Assembly (NCBI GenBank): GCA_948560265.1
Contig: CAOXTD010000033.1
Coordinates: 1-6,726 of the forward strand
DNA length: 6,726 bases
Source of the DNA: an uncultured Clostridia bacterium
GTDB lineage: Bacteria > Bacillota > Clostridia > TANB77 > CAG-508
Reading direction: 5' to 3'
In this document: positions 1-5,123 of the stretch, in pieces
Layout: each line of letters starts with the position of its first letter
Position numbering within the stretch: position 1 is the stretch's first letter
Program-made: the position numbers and the translations under genes
The notes under the pieces: model-generated
The model's input: only the letters and a program-made list of their open reading frames with translations
Told to the model about the DNA's origin: nothing
The model's database searches: none

Positions 1-1
1 A

Positions 2-226
2 GGACCACAGTATAAATATTACCAAGGAGTAACAGACGCATGGAACAGTTCGAGTACGAGACGTCAGAAGAGACCAAGTGCCTCAGGCAGTGCGGTCTAC
101 TGGTGGCTTCGTTCACCTTGTTACAACCTCAGCAGCACCGTCTGCGGTGTCAACAGCAACGGTTACACTAGCAACAGTTCCAACGCGAGCGACAACTATG
201 GCGTTGCGCCTGGCTTTAGCATCTAG
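2..226 (+). CDS. C-terminal end of a DUF6273-like (C-type-lectin-like) surface protein, probable DGR target; 5' part outside window
   Basis: This is the last 74 codons of a longer gene, read in the frame starting at base 2 and ending at TAG 224-226. Seen: a start like GPQYKYYQGVTDAWN, then WWLRSP (codons 101-118), a Ser/Asn/Tyr-rich stretch, and the end GVAPGFSI. From family knowledge, WWLRSP followed by an Asn/Ser-rich segment and a GV-P-F end is typical of DUF6273-type C-terminal domains of Clostridia surface proteins, related to the formylglycine-enzyme/C-type-lectin folds used as DGR targets; I give the family name from memory. The first 14 or so codons are AT-rich like the host, but from about base 44 the codons turn GC-rich. 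The gene starting at 5124 is probably a paralogue: it breaks off about where this fragment begins, so together they outline one whole domain. Exact ligand and localisation are unknown; surface exposure is inferred from the paralogue. Confidence 0.75.
   Translation, partial: GPQYKYYQGVTDAWNSSSTRRQKRPSASGSAVYWWLRSPCYNLSSTVCGVNSNGYTSNSSNASDNYGVAPGFSI
95..226 (+). other. Candidate DGR variable region (VR) with NNC codon signature
   Basis: In the 27 codons from 119 to 199, 20 end in C, 6 in T, 1 in G and none in A, the reverse of the A/T-ending usage elsewhere in the window. The first two positions of these codons vary freely (TAC, AAC, CTC, AGC, ACC, GTC, TGC, TCC, GAC) around six remaining AAC codons. 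This is what results when a template repeat rich in AAC codons is copied with adenine-specific errors, the known mechanism of diversity-generating retroelements. The flanks at 101-118 (WWLRSP) and 200-223 (GVAPGFSI) look like the constant edges; the latter, at the extreme 3' end of the gene, is where an initiation-of-mutagenic-homology site is expected. No template repeat or reverse transcriptase is in the window, so this is an inference from codon pattern and protein type. Confidence 0.6.
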
Positions 227-236
227 GTCTGGACCT
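225..236 (+). repeat. Short inverted repeat over the stop codon of the VR gene
   Basis: AGGTC (225-229) and GACCT (232-236) are perfect complements separated by TG, or 4 bp with a CTGG tetraloop. It overlaps the TAG stop and follows directly after the putative variable region. Some DGRs carry a hairpin or cruciform just downstream of VR that helps target recognition; this one is shorter than the well-studied example, so the link is tentative. Confidence 0.3.
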
Positions 237-455
237 GACAAAACAATGTGTTTTAAACACACAAAAAGGCATGCCTGAGCTATTTTTAACTATTTATGAG
301 AAAAAAAAGATTTGTTTTGTAAACAAACAGCAGGAAAATAAAGATAAAAAACTTGACATAAAATAAGAAACTTGTATGTATTAAGATAGTACATACAAGT
401 TTTTTTATTAAAAACTTAAGAATTACTTAAGCAATTAAAATTTTATAAAACATAA
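227..455. other. Gene-free stretch with several inverted repeats
   Basis: No convincing reading frame occurs between the stop at 226 and the promoter near 456. Seen in order: an odd palindrome TGTGTTT-T-AAACACA (247-261), a 10-bp perfect palindrome AGGCATGCCT (267-276), a 7-bp hairpin TTTGTTT-TGT-AAACAAA (311-327), and the terminator listed separately. The density of dyads just 3' of a candidate VR is noted, but none of the first three has a following U-run, and their roles are unknown. Confidence 0.5.
368..406 (+). terminator. Rho-independent terminator
   Basis: AAACTTGTATGTA (368-380) pairs perfectly with TACATACAAGTTT (390-402) around a 9-base loop, and T runs from 400 to 406. The stem is AU-rich but long (13 bp). 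It most likely ends the transcript of the surface-protein gene whose end is at 226 and insulates it from the gene at 547. Confidence 0.75.
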
Positions 456-484
456 TTGACGAAAAATTGGATATGATATAAGAT
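456..484 (+). promoter_or_regulatory. Probable sigma-A-type promoter for the UDP-sugar operon
   Basis: TTGACG (456-461, five of six matches to the -35 consensus) is followed after 17 bases by TAAGAT (479-484, four of six to the -10). TATAAG at 477-482 (15-base spacer) is an alternative -10. It lies downstream of the terminator at 368-406 and leaves a leader of about 55 bases before the start at 547. Confidence 0.45.
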
Positions 485-546
485 AGTAAATATGAATGAC
501 AGTTACAATAGGGACAAACTATTTTTAAGAAAAGGAAGGTAATTTT

Positions 547-1791
547 ATGGAAGAAAAATTATTAGCTGCAAAGCAAATGCTTCAAAAGTATGGACAAGAA
601 CATTTATTAAATTCTTTTAATTCCCTATCAAAAGAAAAACAAAGTAATCTGTTAGATGAGATATTAACAACAAATTTTAAACAAATGCAAGAACTATATG
701 AAACTACCAAAACAAAAGCAGACTTTCATAATGTGAAGTTAGAGCCAATTGCGCATATAACAAAAGCAGAGTTATCAGCAGAAGAACTAGAGAAATATAC
801 TTCTTTAGGAGAAAATGCAATTCAATCTGGAAAGCTTGCCGTCGTTACAATGGCAGGAGGACAAGGTACACGACTTGGACATAATGGACCAAAGGGAACC
901 TATGATTTAGGCTTGGATTCCCATAAATCCATTTTTGAAATTTTATGTGACACTATGAAAGAAGCTTGTGAGAAATATAATGTTACTATTCCATGGTATT
1001 TTATGACAAGTGATGCAAACAATGAAGACACTATCCAGTTTTTCAAAGACCATAACTATTTTGGCTATCCAAAGGAAGCAATTAGCTTTTTTATACAAGG
1101 AAAGCTTCCAATGATAGATACAGAAGGAAAGATTTTATTAGATGAGGACGGAACTATTAAGCAAGCTGCAGATGGTCATGGTGGAATTTTTGAAGCTATG
1201 AGAAAAAATGGTGTGATATATGATATGAAAGAAAAAGGAATTGAATGGGTATATATTGGTGGAGTGGATAATGTGTTAGCCAAAATGGTAGATCCAGTAT
1301 TAACAGGCCTAGCAATTAGCCAAGGAACATTAATGGCAGGTAAGAGTGTGGTAAAGGCAAATCCACATGAAAGAGTAGGTGTCTTTTGTAAAAAAGATAA
1401 TAGGCCAAATGTTATTGAGTATACTGAAATATCAGACGAATTAGCTGAAAGCACTGATGAAAAAGGAGAACTTCTTTATGGAGAATCTCACATATTATGT
1501 AATCAGTTCCATTTATCAGCATTGGAGCAAATTAGCCAAAACAAATTACCATATCATGTTGCTTTTAAAAAGGCAAGTTATTTAAATGAAAAAGGAGAAG
1601 TAGTTAATCCTACAGAACCAAATGCTTATAAATTTGAAGCTTTCTTGTTTGACGCTTTCTCAACAGTAGATGAGATGAGCATTTTAAGAGTAAAAAGAGA
1701 AGAAGAATTTGCACCAGTGAAAAATGCAGAGGGTGTAGATAGCCCAGAGACAGCAAGAGCATTATACAAAGCGTTTTATCATATCAATTAA
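547..1791 (+). CDS. UDP-sugar pyrophosphorylase (UDPGP type 1 family; UTP:hexose-1-phosphate uridylyltransferase)
   Basis: Transfers UMP from UTP to a hexose-1-phosphate (GlcNAc-1-P, Glc-1-P or Gal-type) in the cytoplasm, giving a UDP-sugar and pyrophosphate. The 414-residue protein has the full family layout: an N-terminal helical part, the nucleotide-binding loop MAGGQGTRLG (residues 102-111), NGPKG (113-117, lysine of the UAP type), DGHGGIFEAM (from 209) at the position of the uridine/sugar-binding PDGNGG of UAP enzymes, and GGVDN (238-242) holding the metal-binding Asp. It resembles eukaryotic UAP1-like enzymes rather than bacterial GalU or GlmU, which is normal for this Firmicutes family. 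AGGAAGG at 533-539 sits 7 bases before the ATG. The next gene, 43 bases on, is a phosphosugar mutase that would make its substrate. Which sugar is used cannot be decided from sequence alone. Confidence 0.9.
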   Translation: MEEKLLAAKQMLQKYGQEHLLNSFNSLSKEKQSNLLDEILTTNFKQMQELYETTKTKADFHNVKLEPIAHITKAELSAEELEKYTSLGENAIQSGKLAVVTMAGGQGTRLGHNGPKGTYDLGLDSHKSIFEILCDTMKEACEKYNVTIPWYFMTSDANNEDTIQFFKDHNYFGYPKEAISFFIQGKLPMIDTEGKILLDEDGTIKQAADGHGGIFEAMRKNGVIYDMKEKGIEWVYIGGVDNVLAKMVDPVLTGLAISQGTLMAGKSVVKANPHERVGVFCKKDNRPNVIEYTEISDELAESTDEKGELLYGESHILCNQFHLSALEQISQNKLPYHVAFKKASYLNEKGEVVNPTEPNAYKFEAFLFDAFSTVDEMSILRVKREEEFAPVKNAEGVDSPETARALYKAFYHIN

Positions 1792-1793
1792 AG

Positions 1794-1834
1794 AAAGGAG
1801 AAATTCGTATCGAATTGGTACGAAAAAGACATAG
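1794..1834 (+). promoter_or_regulatory. Ribosome binding site separated from its start codon by a hairpin
   Basis: The only Shine-Dalgarno-like sequence before the ATG at 1835 is AAAGGAG at 1794-1800, 34 bases upstream, too far for normal use. Between them TTCGTA (1804-1809) pairs with TACGAA (1819-1824); with inner G-U pairs the stem reaches about 9 bp. Folding the hairpin would shorten the effective distance to about 13 bases. An in-frame TAG at 1832-1834 rules out an upstream start. Structure-dependent initiation, or coupling to the preceding gene, are possible readings. Confidence 0.45.
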
Positions 1835-3565
1835 ATGGAAGAATATAAAATAAAATATGAACAATGGTTAAATGATCCTGCTATTTCTGAAGACGATAAG
1901 CAAGAATTAAAATCTATTTCAGGTAATGAAAAAGAAATAGAAGATAGATTTTATAAAGATTTAGAATTTGGAACAGCAGGACTAAGAGGTGTGATTGGAA
2001 TAGGAACTAATCGAATGAATACCTATACTGTAACCAAAGCAACACAAGGTTTAGCAAATTACATTATTAAAAAAGGCGGACAAAAAAGAGGAGTAGCAAT
2101 TGCCTATGACTCTAGAAGAATGTCACAAGAATTTAGTAAAGAAGCAGCACTTTGCTTAAATGCAAATGGAATTAAGACATATCGTTTTGATACCTTAAGA
2201 CCAACACCAGAATTATCTTTTGCAGTTAGAGAATTAGGTTGCATTGCAGGAATAGTTGTAACAGCAAGTCATAATCCACCAGAATATAATGGATATAAAG
2301 TATATTGGGAAGATGGTGCACAAATTGTAGAACCAACAGACAAAGAAATTATTGCAGAAGTAAATGCTGTAACAGATTTATCTACAATTAAAACTATGGA
2401 AGAAGAACAAGCAAAAAGCGAAGGATTATATCATACTATTGGAGAAGAAATCGATAAAAGATATATAGAAGAATTAAAAAAATTAGTAGTAAATCAAAAA
2501 GCAATTGATGAAACACAAAAAGATATAAAAATTGTTTATACACCACTTCATGGAACAGGAAATATTCCAGTTCAGACTATTTTAAAAGAATTAGGATTTG
2601 AAAATGTTTATGTAGTAAAAGAGCAAGCAGAGCCAGATGGAAATTTTCCAACTGTAGATTATCCAAACCCAGAAGATTCAAAGGCTTTCAAACTAGCTTT
2701 AGAGTTAGCAAAAGAAAAAGATGCAGATATCGTTTTAGCCAATGACCCAGATGCAGATAGATTAGGGGTATATGCTAAAAATCAAGAAACAAGAGAATAT
2801 GTGCAATTTAATGGTAATATGACAGGTAATTTAATTGCAGAATACATTTTATCTCAAAAGCAAGCAAACGGAACATTGCCAAATAATGGTGCAGTAATTA
2901 AAACGATTGTATCTTCTAATTTAACAGATGCTATTGCAAAAGCTTATAACGTTAAATTATTTTCAACTTTAACAGGATTTAAAAATATTGCCAAAATTAT
3001 TCGTGGATTCGAAGAAAATAATAACGAATATGAATGTTTATATTCTTATGAAGAAAGTTATGGTTGCATTATTGGAACACATGCAAGAGATAAAGACGGA
3101 ATTGTAGCTGTTATGACACTATGTGAGGCAGCTTGTTATTATAAACAAAAAGGAATGACACTATGGGATGCTATGCTTGCTATGTATGAAAAATATGGCT
3201 ATTATAAAGAAAAACAATTCTCTATTACTTTAAAAGGTTCAGAAGGCGCAGAGCAAATTAAACAAATGATGGAAAAAATGAGAAATCAACCGGCTACAGA
3301 AATTGCAGGGGAAAAAGTCATTTCTTTTGGAGATTATCAAGTGCAAAATATTCATAATAACGAAACAGGAGAAGACACAAATACAAATTTACCAAAATCA
3401 AATGTGCTATACTTTGATTTAACAAATGATAGTTGGTGTTGTGTACGTCCATCTGGAACAGAACCTAAAATTAAATTCTATATGGGAGTAAAAGGAACTA
3501 GTATAGAAGATGCAGATAAAAAGTTAGAAGAAATAGAAACAGCAATGAAAGAATTTGCAAAATAG
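1835..3565 (+). CDS. Phosphoglucomutase/phosphomannomutase family protein (alpha-D-phosphohexomutase)
   Basis: Interconverts hexose-6-phosphate and hexose-1-phosphate in the cytoplasm through a phosphoserine enzyme. The 576 residues match the long Firmicutes PGM type (PgcA-like). In order: GTAGLRG (46-52) near the N-terminus, the catalytic serine loop TASHNPPEYNGYK with Ser145, the metal-binding loop NDPDADR (303-309), the GFKNI sugar-specificity loop (from 381), EESYG (406-410) which contacts sugar hydroxyls, and the phosphate-binding RPSGTEPK (538-545). All four active-site loops are intact. The EESYG form is typical of glucose/mannose mutases rather than GlmM-type glucosamine mutases, so glucose is the likelier substrate. 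It follows the UDP-sugar pyrophosphorylase with 43 bases between, so the pair makes a hexose-6-P to UDP-hexose route. The start is fixed by the preceding in-frame TAG, though its ribosome binding site is oddly placed. Confidence 0.93.
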   Translation: MEEYKIKYEQWLNDPAISEDDKQELKSISGNEKEIEDRFYKDLEFGTAGLRGVIGIGTNRMNTYTVTKATQGLANYIIKKGGQKRGVAIAYDSRRMSQEFSKEAALCLNANGIKTYRFDTLRPTPELSFAVRELGCIAGIVVTASHNPPEYNGYKVYWEDGAQIVEPTDKEIIAEVNAVTDLSTIKTMEEEQAKSEGLYHTIGEEIDKRYIEELKKLVVNQKAIDETQKDIKIVYTPLHGTGNIPVQTILKELGFENVYVVKEQAEPDGNFPTVDYPNPEDSKAFKLALELAKEKDADIVLANDPDADRLGVYAKNQETREYVQFNGNMTGNLIAEYILSQKQANGTLPNNGAVIKTIVSSNLTDAIAKAYNVKLFSTLTGFKNIAKIIRGFEENNNEYECLYSYEESYGCIIGTHARDKDGIVAVMTLCEAACYYKQKGMTLWDAMLAMYEKYGYYKEKQFSITLKGSEGAEQIKQMMEKMRNQPATEIAGEKVISFGDYQVQNIHNNETGEDTNTNLPKSNVLYFDLTNDSWCCVRPSGTEPKIKFYMGVKGTSIEDADKKLEEIETAMKEFAK

Positions 3566-3571
3566 TTATTT

Positions 3572-3599
3572 TAATCCGTCACATAGTTGTGACGGATTA
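3572..3599 (+). repeat. Perfect 12-bp stem-loop between mutase and HD gene
   Basis: TAATCCGTCACA (3572-3583) pairs perfectly with TGTGACGGATTA (3588-3599) around a TAGT loop, just after the mutase stop. No U-run follows (GTTGATAAATG), so it is not a standard terminator. It may be a weak terminator, an RNA-processing or 3'-end-protecting structure that sets different mRNA levels across the operon, or a protein-binding dyad. The downstream gene could still be read through. Confidence 0.6.
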
Positions 3600-3624
3600 G
3601 TTGATAAATGAGAAAGGATGAAAA

Positions 3625-4410
3625 ATGATAGACTTAAATAAAGCGAAAAGTGTTTTTAAACATTATATATCACAGTTTGATTTGGCAGACGATAAAATTA
3701 ATAGGAAAATAATACATACTTATAAAGTAGTAGAATGTGCTAAATATATTGCTGAAAATCTAAAATTAAGTCAAGAAGATATCGAATTAGCACAATTAAT
3801 TGGACTATTACATGATATTGGTAGATTTGAGCAGGCGAAAAGATTTGATGACTTTCGTGATGCCTATACAATAGACCATGCAGAATTAGGAGTTCAAATT
3901 TTATTTGAAGAGAATCTTATTAGAAGCTTTATTCAAGAAGCTCAATATGATGAAATAATAAAAAAATCAATTCGTAATCATAACAAATTAAAAATAGAGA
4001 ATGGACTAACTGAAAAAGAGTTATTACATAGCCAAATCATAAGAGATGCTGATAAGCTAGATAATTTTAGAGTAAAAGAGGAAGATAAACTAGAAGAAAT
4101 TTTATATTTATGGGATATAGAACAAATTGAAAATAGTACAATTACAGAAAAGGTATATCAGGATTTTATGAAGAATCAGAGTATTATCAATACAGATAGA
4201 GTTACACCAATGGATTATTGGATTTCGTACATGGCATTTTTATTTGATTTGAATTTTGATATTAGTATTAAATATATTTTAGAAAAAGATTATATTCATA
4301 CCAATATGGATAAAATTAAATGTAAAAATAAAGAAACCGAAGAAAAGATGAAAATGGTGGCAAAGCATGCTTTAGAATATGCAAAAAATAGGATGGATAA
4401 TGTAAATTAG
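3625..4410 (+). CDS. HD-domain metal-dependent phosphohydrolase
   Basis: A 261-residue cytoplasmic protein with the HD hydrolase signature. Seen: His31 in the first helix (HTYKV), His63-Asp64 in GLLHDIGRFEQ, His85 in TIDHAELG, RNHNKL with His119, and a downstream Asp cluster RDADKLDN (Asp141, Asp143, Asp146). This H...HD...H...H...D order gives the metal ligands of the family, which hydrolyses phosphate esters such as nucleotides, cyclic dinucleotides or (p)ppGpp. The substrate is not predictable; none of the extra domains of RelA/SpoT or of HD-GYP proteins is present. The C-terminal third (after about 150) is helical, Lys/Glu-rich and family-specific. AAAGGA at 3613-3618 is correctly placed for the ATG at 3625. 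It lies 59 bases after the mutase across a stem-loop, so it may be co-transcribed, but a link to UDP-sugar synthesis is not shown. Confidence 0.88.
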   Translation: MIDLNKAKSVFKHYISQFDLADDKINRKIIHTYKVVECAKYIAENLKLSQEDIELAQLIGLLHDIGRFEQAKRFDDFRDAYTIDHAELGVQILFEENLIRSFIQEAQYDEIIKKSIRNHNKLKIENGLTEKELLHSQIIRDADKLDNFRVKEEDKLEEILYLWDIEQIENSTITEKVYQDFMKNQSIINTDRVTPMDYWISYMAFLFDLNFDISIKYILEKDYIHTNMDKIKCKNKETEEKMKMVAKHALEYAKNRMDNVN

Positions 4411-4440
4411 TACAAAGAATAGGTATTTAAAGATATTAAT

Positions 4441-4469
4441 TTGCAAAATAAGAAGAATTATGTTAATAT
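4441..4469 (+). promoter_or_regulatory. Possible promoter for the small GC-rich gene
   Basis: TTGCAA (4441-4446) and TAATAT (4464-4469) are separated by 17 bases; each matches its consensus at four of six positions. No terminator is seen after the HD gene at 4410, so read-through from upstream is also possible. Confidence 0.3.
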
Positions 4470-4500
4470 ATAAGAGATTGCTATAAGCAAGAGGTATCAT

Positions 4501-4528
4501 TTAAAATTTTGGTAAAATTTTAAGGAGG
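4501..4528 (+). promoter_or_regulatory. Inverted repeat running into the Shine-Dalgarno of the 4538 gene
   Basis: TTAAAATTTT (4501-4510) and AAAATTTTAA (4514-4523) are a perfect 10-bp inverted repeat with a GGT loop. Its right arm overlaps the strong ribosome binding site AAGGAGG (4522-4528). Pairing would cover only its first two bases, and the stem is all A-U, so any effect on translation should be mild; as DNA it is a good operator-like dyad. Confidence 0.4.
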
Positions 4529-4537
4529 ATGACAAGC

Positions 4538-4822
4538 ATGTGGTATTATCAACCAGAGAGAGCAACGATTATTGCTATTCAAAAGGAGCGGCCTATGGCC
4601 AGCATTTTAAGAATGGAGGTTACGGTTCGGCTTCACAGAACGGGACAGGAATTTTCCTTCTTCTGGACCAAAGCACCCACAGTTGTCACGAGCAGGTCGT
4701 ATGGCAATGAGGCTCCCCAACAATTTGAAACGTTTTGGTGGGGCGACGGCTGGGAAGATAGAGAGGTACTTGTGTACCACTCGATGGAACCCGGCTATGC
4801 CTACATGGAACCCTGCAAGTAA
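4538..4822 (+). CDS. Small hypothetical protein, GC-rich orphan gene
   Basis: I do not recognise this 94-residue protein. ATG 4538 lies 9 bases after AAGGAGG (4522-4528) and is preferred over the in-frame ATG at 4529, which abuts that site. The predicted product is soluble, without signal peptide or membrane segment. Its C-terminal half is aromatic and acidic, with FWWGDGW (about residues 63-69) and a tyrosine-rich end. 51 of its 93 codons after the ATG end in G or C, against A/T-ending codons in the operon upstream, and a GC-rich terminator follows 8 bases after the stop; the change in base use at both ends suggests transfer as a unit. Another frame of the same DNA (GTG 4540 to TGA 4710) is open and Gly/Ser/Asn-rich, so the reading frame is only moderately secure. 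The site and terminator make some expressed product likely. Confidence 0.55.
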   Translation: MWYYQPERATIIAIQKERPMASILRMEVTVRLHRTGQEFSFFWTKAPTVVTSRSYGNEAPQQFETFWWGDGWEDREVLVYHSMEPGYAYMEPCK

Positions 4823-4824
4823 TC

Positions 4825-4866
4825 AAGAGGGGCGGAGCTTAATTCACAAAGCTCCGCCTCTTTTTT
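4825..4866 (+). terminator. Strong rho-independent terminator
   Basis: GGCGGAGCTT (4831-4840) pairs with AAGCTCCGCC (4849-4858) around an 8-base loop, followed by TCTTTTTT (4859-4866). An outer AAGA/TCTT pairing is interrupted by two bulged Gs. It ends the transcript of the 4538 gene and insulates the surface-protein gene downstream. Confidence 0.92.
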
Positions 4867-4938
4867 ATGTAAAAAAGGACTAAGATAAGGACTTTAAGGT
4901 GTAATTAAATTTAAAGATTAATTTTTTAAAAAAGGATA

Positions 4939-4982
4939 TTGACATTTTATAACATATATGACAAAATAAAACAAAACGTTTT
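4939..4982 (+). promoter_or_regulatory. Probable promoter with adjacent palindrome, upstream of the pilin-like gene
   Basis: A perfect TTGACA (4939-4944) is followed after 17 bases by CAAAAT (4962-4967, four of six to the -10). Just downstream is the 10-bp palindrome AAAACGTTTT (4973-4982), placed where a repressor could block initiation. If right, the mRNA has a long A-rich leader of about 150 bases before the ATG at 5124. I see no gene or RNA motif between 4867 and 5108 apart from this. Confidence 0.4.
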
Positions 4983-5123
4983 AAAATGATATTTAAAAAA
5001 TATGATAAGAACTAGAATATTTTTAAAGTAATTAGGAAATAGTAAAACAAAAGATTTATGCAATAACATGAAAAAGAAATAATAAGAAGAAAGCATAAAG
5101 AGAGAAACGGAGAAGATGAACAA

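Noticed and set aside
78..278. A 66-codon open frame over the variable region
   Set aside because: It overlaps the WWLRSP...GVAPGFSI frame out of phase and continues past that stop into non-coding sequence. It is an artefact of the GC-rich variable stretch.
353..381. TTGACA at 353-358 as a promoter
   Set aside because: No good -10 element at 16-18 bases; the candidate positions fall inside the stem of the terminator at 368-406. The 456-484 pair fits better.
1176..1454. Minus-strand open frame inside the UDP-sugar pyrophosphorylase gene
   Set aside because: The + strand encodes a full, motif-complete enzyme there; the reverse frame has no ribosome binding site or family features.
4540..4710. 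Alternative frame (GTG start) in the small GC-rich gene, Gly/Ser/Asn-rich
   Set aside because: It has a possible start near the same ribosome binding site, but it is shorter, stops well before the terminator, and leaves the last 110 bases unexplained. It is kept only as an alternative to test.
4538..4822. Could the GC-rich block be the DGR template repeat?
   Set aside because: It lacks AAC-codon runs and shows no match to 95-226 at the constant edges (no TGGTGGCTTCG-like or GCGCCTGGC-like stretch).
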